A stretch of DNA of 64,000 nt from Macrotis lagotis. Its lineage: Eukaryota; Chordata; Mammalia; Peramelemorphia; Peramelidae. Below the pieces are notes generated by a model. That model was given only the letters and a program-made list of their open reading frames with translations. It did not search any database and was not told where the DNA came from. Positions 1 through 11,780 of the stretch are shown here, piece after piece (positions within the stretch are counted from its first letter, which is position 1; the number at the start of each line of letters is the position of its first letter). The translations under genes were made by a program, and so were the position numbers. The stretch is from NCBI RefSeq assembly GCF_037893015.1, contig NC_133660.1, positions 280,427,067 through 280,491,066 of the forward strand, given 5' to 3'.

Positions 1-1180
1 TTAGGGAAATTGGTCTATAATTTTCCTTCTCTGTTTTGATTCTTCCTGGTTTAGGTATTAGCACCTTATTGTTGTCATAGAAGGAATTAGGCACTTATTT
101 TTCTAAATAGCTTCTATAGAATTGGAACCAATTGTTCTTTGAATGTTTGATAGTGAATCCATCTGGCCCTGGAGATTTTTTTCTTAGGGAGTTCATTAAT
201 TGCTTGTTGAATTTTTTTTTCTGAGATAGGATTATTAAGGTAGTTAATTTCCTCTTCATTTAAACTGGGCAATTTATATGTTTGCAAATATTCATCCATT
301 TCACCTAGATCATTAAATTTATTGTCATACAGTTGGACAAAAATACTTCTGAATTATAACTTTAATATCCTCCTCATTGGTGGTAAATTCACCTTTTTTA
401 TTTTTGATACTAATAATTCAGTTCTCTTCTTTCTTTTTTTAATCAAATTAACCAAAGGTTTACCTATTTTATTTTTTTTATAAAACCAACTCTTGGTTTT
501 ATCTATTAATTCAATAGTTTTGTTGTTTTCGATTTTACTAATCTCTCCTTTAACTTTTAGAATTTCTAATTTGGTATTTAATGGGGGGTTAATTTGTTCT
601 TTCTCTAACTTTTTTAGTTGCACACTCAGTTCATTGATCTCCTTTTTTCTCTATTTTATTCACATAAACATTTAGGGATATAAAATATTCCCTAATAACT
701 GTTTTGGTTGTATCCCATAAGTTTTGGTATATTGTGTCATTATTATCATTGTCTTGGATGAAATCACTCTTTCTATAATTTGTTTCCAATTAGGTTTAGG
801 TTTATCTCTCCATGGCCCATTATTGCAAGTGATTTTTACTGCATCATGGTCAGAAAAAGGATGCATTTAATATGTCTGCCTTTCTACATTTGATTATGAG
901 ACTTTTATACCCCAGCTTTAAGGAGGATATAGTTTCCTTCCTTATCTTTTAATAAGATCTATTTTTGAAGTTGCTTTGTCTGAGTTAAGGACTGCTACCT
1001 CTGTTTTTTTCACTTCAGCTGAAGCATAATATATTCTTTTCCAGCCTTTTACCTTTACTCTGTATGTATCTCTCTGCTTCAAATATGTTTCTTGTTAGCA
1101 GCATATTGTAGGATTCTTCTTTTGAATCCACTCTGCTATCCAGTCCATTTTATGAGAGTTCATCCCATTCACATTCAATT
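1..1180 (-). pseudogene. L1 ORF2 fragment (endonuclease and start of RT)
   Basis: Broken ORF2 of the L1. It begins near 1180 with an endonuclease start resembling NxNGMNS, followed by PTICC and QETYL near 1100, which hold the conserved endonuclease Glu. SDHDAVK near 845 is the conserved SDH of the endonuclease end. Between these two motifs there are only about 83 codons instead of the usual 185 or so, so the middle of the endonuclease, including the GDFN motif, is deleted. The linker then contains [27 protein letters not shown] and finally IPKPGR. Not functional. Confidence 0.88.
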
Positions 1181-1436
1181 ATAATTACTCTTTATTGCCT
1201 TCCATGCTATCTTCCCTCAGTTTGTAGTTTTCCCTTTTTCTCCATTCTCCAGTATTTTGCTTCTGAATATCACCTCCTTCTGTGTGTTTGTGCCCTTCTA
1301 TCCAACCCCTCCCTTTTCTTTCGCCTTTCCCTTTGCCCCTTCTTTCTTCCCTTCCTTCTGTCAGTCCATCCTTTCCTACCCCTCCCCCTTTCCCCTCTTA
1401 ATACTTAAAAAGTAAGATAACTTTCGAAACTCAATT

Positions 1437-1438
<2 letters not shown>

Positions 1439-1477
<39 letters not shown>

Positions 1478-1488
1478 TGTCTGTCTAT
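1439..1488. repeat. (GT)n microsatellite
   Basis: About 18 GT units followed by three CTGT/CTAT units, lying in the spacer between ORF1 and ORF2 of the L1. Confidence 0.95.
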
Positions 1489-1885
1489 GTTAACCCCTCT
1501 TTGAGTTAAATCTGATGTGAGTAAGATTCAGGTGGTTCTCACCTCCTCTTTCCCTCTATTGCAATAGGTCCTTTGAATCTCTTCATGTGATATAATTTAT
1601 CCCATTTACTCTTCTTTCCACCTGTCTCTTTACTGTCCCCCCTTTTTTAAGGAGATATTATTTTTAACTCATTCCATCAGAGTCACAGATGAGTCATGAC
1701 TGTCCATTACTTCTGCATAAGTATATTCTATCTAATAGAGTTACAATCTTCAAGAGTTATGAGAATCTTTTTCCCAAGTGGGGATATAGCCAGTTTCATA
1801 TTATTGAATAATAGTGGGGATTTTTTCTTTTCCCCTCTCTACCTTTTCATGTATCTCTTGAGTCTCCTGTTTAAAGGTTATATTT

Positions 1886-2834
1886 TCTGTTTATCTCTTG
1901 TCTTTTTCATCAGGAAAAGTTGAAAGTCTCCTATTTTGTTAAATATCCATCTTTTCCCTGGGAAGAGAAGACTCAGTTTTGCTGGATAGTGAATTCTTGG
2001 CTGCATTCCAAACTCTCTTGCTCTCTGGAATATCATGTTCCAGGCCCTTTAATCACTTAATGTTGATGTAGTCAGGTCCTGTGTAGTCCTGACTGTGGCT
2101 CCTAGGTATTTAAGTTGTTTCTTTTGGGCCGCTTGCAGGATTTTCAACTTGATCTGATAGTTCTGAAGTTTGGGCAAAATATTCCTTGGTGTTTTCATTT
2201 TAGGATCCCTTTCAGGAGGGGAATTGATGTATTCCTTCAGTGATTATTTTTACCCTCTAGTTCCAGGATAGCAGAGCAGTTTGCTTCACTATATCATAAA
2301 GTATGGAATACAAGCTTTTTTTCTCTTCAAAGTGTTCAGAAAGACCTATAATTCTTAAATTATCTCTCCTGGATCTATTTTCCAGGTCTGTTGTTTTGCC
2401 AATAAGGTATTTTACAATCTCTTCTATTTGGGGTTTTGGGTTTTTTTTTTTTAGTTCTGTTTAATGGATTCTTGTGTCTCATGAAGGCATTAGTTTCCAC
2501 AGATTCCAAATCCTTTTCTAATTGGTCAATTTTATATTTGAAGGAGTTTTCCATTTGCTCAATTGTGTTTTTGAGAATTATTTTCTTTTTTCACTTGTCA
2601 AATTGTATTTTCAAAGGATTTGTTTTCTTGTTGTAAAATGTTAATTTTCTCTTGCATTTCCTTTCTCAATTTTTCTATTTGATTTTTTAACTCTTTTCTG
2701 ATCTCTTCTAAGAAATCATTCTGGGCTGAAGACCAATGCATAATCTCCTCTGAAGCTCTATTCCTCTCTGAGTTAGGATCCTTGTCTTCAAGGTAACATT
2801 CAGTGGACCTCCCTTTATGCTGACCTTTCTTCAT
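1886..2834 (-). pseudogene. L1 ORF1 (RNA-binding coiled-coil protein), broken
   Basis: The first 79 codons (2598-2834) are open: a basic start MKKGQHKGR, an acidic stretch, then a heptad coiled coil (LEEIRKELKNQ, IEKLRKEMQEK). Downstream, in other frames, comes the typical ORF1 middle phrase 'ENRSRRDNLRIIGL', then KTPRNI-like and KILQAAQKKQ-like text of the C-terminal domain. It ends near 1886. L1 ORF1p is the trimeric nucleic-acid chaperone that coats L1 RNA; this copy is decayed. Confidence 0.82.
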
Positions 2835-3489
2835 TTTGGGTCCTTTCCCTTAGGACTTGTGCTGGAGGAGAGGCTGTTTCACAAATCTTCCATGTTGAGA
2901 TCCCTAGAGGCTTTGCCCACTACAGGGGCTACTACTCTGTGAGCTGGCCTGTAGGGAATGCTAGAAGTTTTCTCTGGCTTATCTGTGATTATTGACCCAC
3001 TCCCTGGGCCTGGGTGTAGGGGTGGGGGCATGGCAGGGTCTGAGCTGTCCTCCAACAAAGCCACCCACACCTAAGCCTCAGGATAAGGTGCAGACATCAG
3101 GGAGGGAAGGGAGGGGATTTAGCTGGAAGCACAGCAGGGCCAGGGAGGCCTTGGGGCCTGTATCTTCCAGAACAACTGAGATGACCAGATAGATGTCTAG
3201 GTCACTGTCCTGGAGTTCTTCCACCAGCCACACACACACAATAAATGCTTCTGCTGCTATTCTCAGGTCAGTCCCCCAGTCTCACCCGCCACCCCTGCAC
3301 CTTGTCTGCAGTCTCTGCTCTCTGTCTCTGGCTTGCCCACACTCCCCTGTGACAGATTTTGTTGGTAGATGTTCTTCTCTGGATTCTGCAGTTCCAAAAT
3401 CTGTTAAGAGGCTTGGTTCATGTTAGTTCTGAAGGAAAACCAGGAGAGCTTAAAATAGTGCCTGGCTTCTCTCCCCCATCTCGGCTGGA

Positions 3490-3790
3490 AGTCTGTCCTT
3501 CATTTTTGAAGAAGACCATGACATCAGGGAGATAGTGCCATGGCAAGCAAGTGAATTGGATTAGGGTGAAAGAGTACTGGCTGTTAACACCTCACTTTCT
3601 CCTCTGGAGTAATCTGAGTCCAGTGGCCAGATATGAATCAGGATCCCTGGAGATGGTCCTAGATGCAAGGTAATCAGAGTTAAGTGACTTGCCCAAGAAC
3701 AGACAGCAAATAAGTTTCTGAGGTTGGATTTGAACTCAGGTCCTCCTGACTTCAGGGCTGGCATTCTACTCACTGCACTATTGTGCTGCC
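3490..3790 (-). mobile_element. tRNA-derived SINE with RTE tail
   Basis: On the minus strand it has a tRNA-like head (gcagcacaatagtgcagtga) and the usual middle (tgagttcaaatccaacctcag). A body with 'ctggacccagatggctctggagg' kinship follows, and the end 'gatgtcatggtcttcttcaaaaatgaagg' matches the tail of RTE LINEs. Sister copies lie at 22228, 41305 and 58215. Confidence 0.85.
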
Positions 3791-3829
3791 AAATGCTTGT
3801 TTACTAACTAACTCATGGAGGTGAAGAAG

Positions 3830-4265
3830 GAATGTGTTGGTGGAAAAGGTTCATTCCCTAAATTGGGGAACAGCCAGTGCAAATTCTGGAAGCCAAGAGA
3901 TAGAAGGTCATGCAGAAGAAACAATAATTGGATAACTGTGAGTAGAACTAATGTTTAGGGTACAAGAAGACCACACAGGCATGAAGGGGTTTGTCTGTGA
4001 AGGACTTTCATTGAATTCTGGAACTCTTAGGAGCCAATATTATTATCAGGTAAGTAAGTTGGGGTGACCTGGTCAGAGCTGGGCTTTAAGCAAATCTCTC
4101 TGGTGGCTGCCTGGAGGATGGGGTGAATTGGGGAGAGCTTGAGGCAGGAAGGCCAACCTGTAGGTTATTTCCAAATGTCCAATGGAAGGATGTTGAGGGA
4201 CTGAGCTGGGGCCCAGGGGACTGGGTTGGAGAGAAAGTAATGTCAGACTTGATGACTGATTGGGT
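3830..4265 (+). repeat. Old interspersed repeat, family unresolved
   Basis: Contains the phrase 'gtgacctggtcagagctgggcttt' followed by 'ctctggtggctgcctggagga'. The same text type recurs at about 14115-14860, 17520-18070, 36560-36870, 43540-44060, 52860-53110 and 54640-55730. It is common in mammalian DNA, but I cannot name the family safely. No coding sequence seen. Confidence 0.6.
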
Positions 4266-4577
4266 TGGGGTATGAGTGAAACAGGGAGGAGTAGGGCACC
4301 TTCCATGTTCTCAGTGTCCTTGTGGGAGCTGTCCATGACCTACCCCCACCCCCAACTCTTCACAATTCAAGCTTTTTGCCTTTATTTGTGGCTGAGGTGG
4401 TTCTCACAACACCTGGCTATATTCTCAGGTTCCTTTCTCTTCTTCCCTTCCTCTCATACACTCAGGTATTGGCAGTATAACATCATCATATGCCAGAAAA
4501 GGCCCTCTCCAAAGTTCCCACTGATCTCTTCTCATTGTCAAATCTCATTGCCCTCTTCCCAATCTCTCTGGTTCTTG

Positions 4578-4935
4578 TCCTTCATTATCAAAGAAGATCA
4601 AAATGACAACACTATGTTAGAGTATGGGCTCGGAATGTTCTACCACAGGGTGGGCACAGACAGTCCATATGAAACCTGGGCTCAGTACACTAAACATCTT
4701 GTGTTTCCTTTGAGTTCCTTCCATTCTGCCATGCTCATAGAACTCAACATCCTCTCTGATGAGGGCCCACCTTGCTGGGCCGTCCTGAGACAGGGTACAA
4801 TCAATTCCAAAGTTCTTAAGAGAGACCTTCAAGGTGTCCTTGTATCCCTTCTTCTGATGTTCCCTGTAGGTTTTGTAAGATATTCTTTTTGGCAAGCATA
4901 CATTTGGCACTTGAAGAGCATGGCAGCCCTTCATA
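4578..4935 (-). mobile_element. RTE-clade LINE, 3' end fragment
   Basis: The minus strand encodes the RTE ORF C-terminus (KKGYKDTLKVSLKNFGID, then WALIRE) and ends in the RTE tail 'ttgataatgaagga'. The L2 text on both sides is continuous, so this fragment inserted into the L2. Confidence 0.85.
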
Positions 4936-5199
4936 GCTGCTCATGTCCTCTGATCCCATGGGTTTAACTATTGACTCTATGCAGATCTTTACTGTAAACC
5001 CCAGTCTCCTCACTCCCATCCCTCAGTCTCAGTCCCTTATCACCAGCCACCTATAGAACATTTCACAGTGAAGGTCCTAGAGACATCTTAAGTTCACTAT
5101 GTCCAAAATTAGACTCATTGTCTTCCCACCAAGCCTTCCCCTCTTCTAACTTCCCTATTTCTTTCTGAGGCACCACAGTTCTTCCAGTCTCCCACATTC

Positions 5200-5448
5200 A
5201 TGTTGTTGAGTCATTTCAGTTATAACTGACTCTCTATTACCCTATTTAGTTTTCTTCATAAAGACTCAAGAGTGATTTTGTCATTTCCTTCCCTAGTTCA
5301 CTTTACAGATGAGGAAACCAAGGTCAATAGAGTTCAGTGATTTGTTCAAAGTCACAGAACTAGTAAGTGTCTGAGGCCAGAATCGAACTCGGGTGTTCCT
5401 GACCCCCCCAAACCAGTGCTCTATGCAATGGGTCACCTAGCTGCCACA
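5200..5448 (-). mobile_element. Mar1-type SINE in L2
   Basis: Minus-strand SINE with tRNA-like head, 'gaggaaac' core and the typical end phrase (seen on + as 'gttgagtcatttcagttataactgactct'). Inserted in the L2. Confidence 0.8.
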
Positions 5449-5619
5449 GGTTCATAAACTTCTCATTTTCCCTGACTTCTCATCAAGTTACATGTTGAAT
5501 TGGTCACCAAGTCTTGCCCTTTCTATCTTCCCAACAGCAAGCATCCTACCCACAGGCTAATAGGTCCTCATCCCTGTGGCTTAAACTTTTGCAAATGGCA
5601 GTCAAAGCAAGTTTTCTTT

Positions 5620-5782
5620 TTTTGTATTTTTTGAGGGGGAGTGGAAGGGGATGTTGCCAAGTGATGTAGTTAAGTGACTTGCCCAAGGTCTCACAGCTAA
5701 GTAAATATTAAGTGTCTATAACCAAATTTGAACTCAGGTTCCAAGGTCAGTGCTCTAACCACCCCACCACCTAACTGCCACT
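5620..5782 (-). mobile_element. tRNA-derived SINE with target-site duplication
   Basis: Minus-strand copy of the common marsupial SINE (ccaaggtctcacagctaa, taaatattaagtgtct). It is flanked by AAAGCAAGTTTTCTTT (5604-5619) and AAAGTAGGTTTTCTTT (5783-5798), a 16-bp target duplication with two differences, inside the L2. Confidence 0.85.
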
Positions 5783-6139
5783 AAAGTAGGTTTTCTTTAA
5801 GCACAGTCCTGACCATGTCACACACCCCTCTCCAAACAACCTTATTGTTCTTTTGCCTCTGGGCTAAAATGTAAACTACTCTATTTTCCTACTGAAATCA
5901 AACAGACTATCTAGTCTAATGGACGTTCTTCCCCTTTCCATAGTCTGGGATGCCATTAATTGGATTTGTTCCTTCTCATTTCCCACTGCCATGCCTTTGC
6001 CCTAACCATCTTCCATTCCTAGAACACATTCCTTCCTTACCTTCACTCTCTCCCTCTCTTTAAGATGCAGCTCAGGCACAATCTTCAGGATAAAAATTCT
6101 CCTGAATCCTTCAACTACTCGTGCCCCTACAGACTAAAA

Positions 6140-6372
6140 AAGATAATAATAGCTAATATTTATATAGCACTTATGAGCCAGACATTGTGCTAATCATTTT
6201 ATAATTATTGGACCCTTTTTATTATTCCCATTTGACAGATGAGGAAACTGAGGTAGTCAGAGGTGAAGAGTCTTTTCCAGGTACACACAGCTAGGAAATG
6301 GCTGAGGCAAAATCTGAACCCAGTATTTTCTGACTCCAGGCCTGGTGCTCTATCTACCACAGCACTACCTCA
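6140..6372 (-). mobile_element. MIR-type SINE
   Basis: Minus-strand MIR (Ther-1): 'atttatatagcacttatgagcc', 'gacagatgaggaaactgagg', 'tctgactccaggcctggtgc'. Interrupts the last part of the L2. Confidence 0.82.
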
Positions 6373-6639
6373 TTGCCCTTGTATTTAATTACTTTATATT
6401 ATATTTCTTTTATTCACTTCTTCCTGCATGTATTTTTGCATTTACTCATCACCTGAGAGTGAAGATTGTTCCATTCTTTATACTTATATCTCCAGAAGCC
6501 AGTCCAATGCTAGGTGCTTAATAAAGACTCATTGGGTCAATTCCCCAACAATCACCAAAGAGCCCCACGTTCAGGGCTCCTCAGTTTGGTTTTGTTAACT
6601 CTTTGGCATTACCTGGGAGTCCTTGCAAATATAAGGACC

Positions 6640-6804
6640 TGGGGCAGCTAGGTGGTGCAGTGCATAGAGTACCAGCCCCAGAGTCAGGAGGACTTGAGTT
6701 CAAATCCAGACACTTAATAATTCCTAGCTGTGTGGCCTTGGGCAAGTCACTTAACCAACCCCATTGCCTTGCAAAAAGCCCTCAAAACAAAACCAAAAAA
6801 AAGT
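6640..6804 (+). mobile_element. tRNA-derived SINE with target-site duplication
   Basis: Begins ggggcagctaggtggtgcag and ends in an A-rich tail after aaccccattgcc. Direct repeats AAATATAAGGACC (6627-6639) and AAATATGAAGACC (6805-6817) mark its insertion. Confidence 0.9.
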
Positions 6805-7155
6805 AAATATGAAGACCAGGAAAATGTAGCTTCACTCTGGGGGCAAGTGTATTGGCTTTACACGAAGTGAAAGAAACTATTATCCCTTTCCCAGGTACAA
6901 ATGTATTCCGAGTGCCCCACCCCCTGCAAATCATTATCTCTGTTTCCTACTCCATACATCCTAAAAATGTATCAGACCCTAAGAGTATGTGAAAGAGGAT
7001 TCAGTTCTTTTTATTTGGATAAAAGACAGCTAAAAACAGAAAATTCCACTGTCCATGGTACAAGATTAAAGATTTTACAAAAAACAGTCATAGTATGTGA
7101 AAATAAAGACTAGGAGTTTAGTATGCATATGACAACGACCTAGAGGTAAAATTGG

Positions 7156-7314
7156 CGGGGGGGCAGCTAGGAGGCACAGTGGTGGAGCACTGGCCCTGGA
7201 GTCAGGAGGATCTAAGTTCAAATCCAGACTCAGACACTTAATAATTACTTAACTGTGTGACCTTGGGCAAGTCACTTAACCCCATTATCTTGAAACCCCC
7301 CCCGCCAAAAAAAA
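7156..7314 (+). mobile_element. tRNA-derived SINE with target-site duplication
   Basis: Same family as the copy at 6640. Flanked by AGAGGTAAAATTGG (7142-7155) and AGAGGTAAAATCGG (7315-7328). Confidence 0.9.
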
Positions 7315-7504
7315 AGAGGTAAAATCGGGTTCATGATTTCAAGAGAGTAAAAAGTGCTGGGACGAGAGATGCAGGAGTCACAGAAATGGTTGCATTATTC
7401 ATGTGGTCCCACTACCAAACCTGGTCCATGGTACAGCTTGGCTGGCAGGCAAAGGAAAGTGAGAGCAGAAGAGGGGCAGAAAAAAAAGGTGGGGAAGGAG
7501 GGGG

Positions 7505-7925
7505 AGAAACCAGAGCATGATTAGCATTAGAGAAATACAAATTAAAAAGTCCAGGTTTCCCTTCAAACCTCTTAACTTGGGAAAAATAATTTTTAAAAAA
7601 TAGTCAATGGTGGCAAAACTGCAGAGAACTGGCAAACTCCTACACTGCTGGTGGAGCCACAAATAGGTCCAAGCATTCTGAAAAACACTCAGTCATGTGA
7701 GAAAAGTCACTGAATAGTTTATACCCTTTAACTCACAATTGCCATACACTCCCAAGGAGGTGACAGACAATGAAAAACATCCTTTTCATATATAAAAAAG
7801 TTGTGGTTATAATTTATGGGGGCAAAAAGACTGGAAATAAGGTGGGTTTCCATAGACCGGGTAACAATTATGCAAATTATTGTATATTAATATAATGGAA
7901 TATAGATTAGATAGATCAATAAATA
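7505..7925 (+). mobile_element. Old L1 ORF2 3' fragment
   Basis: Weak but ordered match to the L1 ORF2 C-terminus: 'agagaaatacaaattaaaa', 'acactgctggtggag', 'ataccctttaactcacaattgcc', 'aatataatggaatat'. Strongly diverged. Confidence 0.6.
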
Positions 7926-8091
7926 TCTTGCCTTTCCTTGTAGCCTCAGCACTTAAGAAAAACGCTGAGAATACAGTTGGCACTTAATAAGTCCTTATGA
8001 TAAAGGAAGATGTTGATATATGAGAGAGAAATGCAGAATTTAGAGAGACATGAAAAGACTCAAGCCAATAAAAAGAAAAGAAAATGAATAA

Positions 8092-8185
8092 AGCAGTTGA
8101 CCCTAGAGTCAGGAGGACTTGAGTTAAAATATGGTACTTACTAGCTGTGTGGCCCTGAGAAGCCTCTTAACCCCAATTGTGTCCA
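8092..8185 (+). mobile_element. Partial tRNA-derived SINE
   Basis: Only the middle of the SINE remains (gtcaggaggacttgagtt, ctagctgtgtggccctgag). It runs into a purine tract. Confidence 0.7.
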
Positions 8186-8189
8186 AAAT

Positions 8190-8395
8190 GGGGGGAGGGA
8201 GCAGGAGGAGAAGGAGAAAAGAATTCAAAGGTGAGAGAAGAAAGAAGGAGAAGGAGAAGAGAAAAAAAAGGAAGTGGAGGGAGAAAAGAAGAAGGAGGAG
8301 GAGAAGAAGGAGAAGAAGAAGAAAAGAAAAGAAGAGAAAGAAGAAGAGAAGAAGAGGAAGACGAAGGAGAAGGAAGAGGAAGAAGCTGAGAGAAC
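8190..8395. repeat. GA-rich purine tract
   Basis: About 200 bp of nearly pure A/G. The long Arg/Lys/Glu-rich or Leu/Ser-rich open frames here are only a result of base composition. Confidence 0.95.
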
Positions 8396-8879
8396 AGAAT
8401 ACCCAAGGACTACAATTATGTAAATGAAAACAGTCCATCCATAAACACTTACTAACAATCTACTTAGCAAAGTACCTGCACTAAGCTCTGGATAAAAGAA
8501 TTAAAAATAACAGGAAATGGCAGTCACAGTCTGATAGATTATAATGGCCACTCTTGGTTCTATGGGAAAGAGAAAAAGATGGGACTTTGCTAGCATCTGA
8601 ATTTGTGCAGAATGGTCCAGGTTCTCACTGACTGACATGGCCTTGGTTTCATGAGAATTCAGAGGTGTTGAGTAGGAGAGCATATAGTAGAGAACAGTGA
8701 TGTGAATGATGAGACTTCAATCATTTTTTCTAAGGAAGGAGTAAGAAATATGAAATATAAAGGGGAGAAATGGGAAGGGGAGCCTCTTGGAGAACAGAGA
8801 GGAAGGAAGAGAGAAGAGGATGGTGGGTGAGGAATTAGTTCCTCCAAAATCCAGGCAGAGAAACCTTGAAAAGATATTT
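8396..8879. other. Non-genic stretch
   Basis: No gene, RNA or clear repeat recognised; purine-rich towards 8760-8830. Confidence 0.5.
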
Positions 8880-9025
8880 TAAGAAACCAGAAGCCTTGGG
8901 TTTCACTGTCAATTTTGCTGTGTGATCTTAGACATGCTGTTTTCTTTCCCTGGGCCTCATTTTCCTTACTTGTAAAATTGGGGGATTAGATTAGATGATC
9001 CCTTAGAGCCCTTTCAACTCCTCCC
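8880..9025 (+). mobile_element. MIR-type SINE
   Basis: 'gtgtgatcttagacatgctg', 'cctcattttccttacttgtaaaat' and 'gattagatgatcccttagagccc' are the MIR core and 3' end. Confidence 0.75.
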
Positions 9026-9404
9026 ATCTGTGTTCTGGGAAGTGGGATTCTCCAGGTGCATTCCCAGTGGGTTAATGAACAGAGCACCCCAAGAGTTTTT
9101 CCTTTTGGTGGGGCCAACAAGCCCCCAAGACCTATATACCCCTGGAAGCTGAAAAAAATCCCTCTTAAGGGAGTTCCCTAAAAGGGCAGCAGATGGCAGC
9201 AGAGGACACGTTTAGCTCCCTCTATCGGGAGGATGCTGGGCTTCTAGTTCTTTGGATTCCAGTACAATGACTTAGAAAAGGTCACTCAAGGTAGTTCCTC
9301 TAGAAAGGAGAAATGAAAACTATTGAGAGTCCCTCGGCAAAACTGGCCAGACTCCATAAAAATCAGATAAAATGCATCATAGCAAGCTACCGAGCCCAAA
9401 GGGT
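9026..9404. other. Non-genic stretch
   Basis: No gene or clear repeat recognised. Confidence 0.4.
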
Positions 9405-9595
9405 AGAAGGGGGCTTGGGGTCAGGACTGGAACCCTGACTCAGATACTTACCATCAGTCATGAAACACTCAGCCTCAGTTTCCCTCTCTGTAAAGTAGGA
9501 ATAATATTAGCCCCTCCCAAGGCTGCTGTGAAGCTCCAATGAGATAATAAAGCATTTGAAGCACTTTGCCAAGCTCCACGTGTTAGTTATTATTA
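9405..9595 (+). mobile_element. MIR-type SINE
   Basis: 'gactcagatacttaccatc', 'cctcagtttccctctctgtaaa' and 'gctgctgtgaagctccaatgag' give a + strand MIR. Confidence 0.78.
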
Positions 9596-9881
9596 CATAT
9601 TAGAATCCAGGACTAGGGGTGTTCCTCCTGTCCCTTGCCCGGCTCCAAGCACCTGTGGAGGGCGGTGTTCAGGTCTGGATACCACATTTTAGGAAGACCA
9701 TTCATGACCTGAAAGGCACTGAGAACAGCTGTTCTTCACCTTGTGCCTCCACAACCAGGCCCTGAGACAAATCTTTAATTTCCTATATTTCAAACAGAAA
9801 TTTAGCTTTTCTTCCAATTATTCAAAAATCTCATTCTGAGAAGGGAGTCAGAGCTGCCCCAGACACAGTGCCCAAGGAGTT

Positions 9882-10185
9882 CACCTCACACACACATGCA
9901 CACACAATCACTTACATACATGCACACTTACACACACATTCATAATGACACACAATACACACATACATACATTCACACATGCACACTCACACACATGCAC
10001 ACTCATACAATCACTCTCACACATGCACACACACACATTTACACAGACACACTCATGACATACAATCCACACACACATTCCCATAATAATTCACGCACAT
10101 GTACACTCACACACATACTCACCAACATACATACTCAATAACTCACACTTACATACGTGAACACACATACATGCATACAAGAGCT
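9882..10185. repeat. CA-rich imperfect tract
   Basis: About 300 bp of interrupted CACA, CATA and CACT units. The His/Thr-rich frame read through it is not a gene. Confidence 0.93.
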
Positions 10186-11359
10186 GGCAAATGAGCCACA
10201 GAGTGTAATGATCACACATCCATTCCAGGTATGTTGGAGTTGAGCTGGCTATATGAAAGGCTCCTCTTTCATGTAACTGCCAACAGTGAAGATGATGGAG
10301 ACCCAGCAGCTAGTCCAAAATGTATCTTCCCATACTAAACATTCCTCCCTGGTTCCTGGGGCAGGGCAATCTCTTCTACTGTGGTAGTGACTGGCATCAG
10401 CCTGGAAACATAGAATTTTGTCTTTGATTGCATTAACTCCCAAATGGATATAGAGTGCTCATGGAAGACTAGCACCTCTGGTGGGAGGACTGCTTATCCA
10501 CCCTGGTGTCTAACCAGTCACCCGATTCTCACCTGTGGCTCCAAGAAGCTGTAGCAGGTGAAGTTGTCACACTCTGACAAACCACCTTGGCAGATGGGCT
10601 AAACCAGGTCAATGGGAATCAATGGGCCTCAAACCTTTCAGTGACTTGGGGGTGTCTTACCCCAAGTATGTGAAGACTTCCCCTCACATAGGCAAAGGAG
10701 AACAATTTGCTCCAGTGGCCATGACAATGGCTAAAGCAAGTGCTTAGGGACATCTAAAGCTTGATCAAATATGAAAAACACCAAGTTCCCATCCACTGCA
10801 TCCCAGACCATCACCAGTCTTTTTGACTCTGGCCTGCCACTGAACTTTGATAGCTCTGGAAGTAAGTGAGGCTGATGACTTCCCAAATCTGCCTCAATTA
10901 AATCCAGTTTATGCGTGAGTCAAAAGACATCATCCATACCATTTTATCGACTTCATTGACTCATGGTGACAGTCAAGTAACAAAGCAACTGATGCAAATA
11001 CACTGAAAGCTGTAGTCACAACCCTGCATTCAGATGACCCAGACCATTAGGGTGGTCTTCTCACTGGAAGCAGCAGTGAGATTCAGCAGTCCCCTGGGTG
11101 CCTGCTCACCCAGGAAAGGTCTAGAAAAGATGCCCTAAAATCATCTGCTTACCCAACCCTGGTCTGATTACCACAGAAGAAGGGGATACTACATTGCAAT
11201 TGAAACACCAAAGAAATATACAAAAACTTTTGCAAAGATGATTCCGCTCACCATTGGTAGAAGGAATGAAGGTTAAGAATAACGTGAATTCCAGTAGACC
11301 AGAAGACAAGCAGCTCTTGTTAGGAGAGAACCCAGCATCACATCTGAGTTAGACAAGGC

Positions 11360-11780
11360 TGGTAGATGAAAACCAACTTACTGACATTGAAGCTGGATGT
11401 ACATATTTCTGGCATGGTACTGTGATGGGAAGCACTGTGAAGCTGGTGCAGGTTTTATAATCAAAATTAGTCTAGTCAACAAGCTTGTATGCCTTCCAAA
11501 AGGAGTGAACAACAGACTGAAGACAATGCACACCACCATCATTAATGCATATGCTCCCACTGTGATGAAGCCAGTTGAGGTAAAAAAAATTATGAAGACC
11601 TGGAGACCTTCATCATCAATGTGCTGAAAGAGAAAAAACTCATAATTCTAAGTCACCTTAATGCAAGAGTAGACATAGACTATCAGACATCAAAGGGAGG
11701 AATGGAGTTAGAAATAGCAACAGCAACAGTTACTTACTCCTGAAATCTTGTGCATCTCATGACCTCATCACAAACATTGT
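11360..11780 (+). pseudogene. RTE endonuclease domain remnant
   Basis: Contains EAGAGFIIKISLVNKL, LPKGVNNRLKTM and ATIINAYAPT-like text, then HLNARVDIDYQT (family form DFNARVGTDYQT). These are the apurinic-type endonuclease motifs of RTE LINEs. The catalytic Asp of DFNA reads as His-Leu-Asn here, and frames are broken. Confidence 0.8.

Larger units (their letters stand above)
1..3480 (-). mobile_element. LINE-1, 5' portion, cut by window edge
   Basis: Read on the minus strand this is a marsupial L1 running out of the window at base 1. From its 5' side it holds a GC-richer 5' UTR (about 2835-3480), ORF1 (about 1886-2834), a long non-coding spacer (about 1180-1885) and ORF2 as far as the start of the reverse transcriptase. 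The ORF2 text at the edge contains IPKPGR followed by NYRPIS, the standard L1 RT entry motif. Many stops and shifts show it is a dead copy. The right border near 3480 is set by the start of a SINE and is approximate. Confidence 0.9.
4490..6540 (+). mobile_element. LINE-2 (L2) C-terminal and 3' end, with nested insertions
   Basis: Stretches at 4490-4577, 4935-5199, 5449-5619, 5799-6139 and 6373-6540 read in order along the L2 reverse-transcriptase C-terminus and 3' UTR. Landmarks are 'actgatctcttctcattg', 'cccatgggtttaactatt', 'tgtccaaaattagactcatt', 'gtcaccaagtcttgcc', 'gtcctgaccatgtcaca' and 'gctaggtgcttaataaa'. It is interrupted by an RTE fragment and three SINEs, each listed separately. 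Ancient and inactive. Confidence 0.8.

Noticed and set aside
4260-4967. 235-codon plus-strand frame
   Set aside because: Runs across L2 text and antisense to an RTE fragment; no host protein.
8124-8470. Arg/Lys-rich frames on + and Phe/Leu-rich membrane-like frames on -
   Set aside because: All come from a GA-rich purine tract; no start context or family.
9896-10141. His/Thr-rich 81-codon frame
   Set aside because: CA-repeat artefact.
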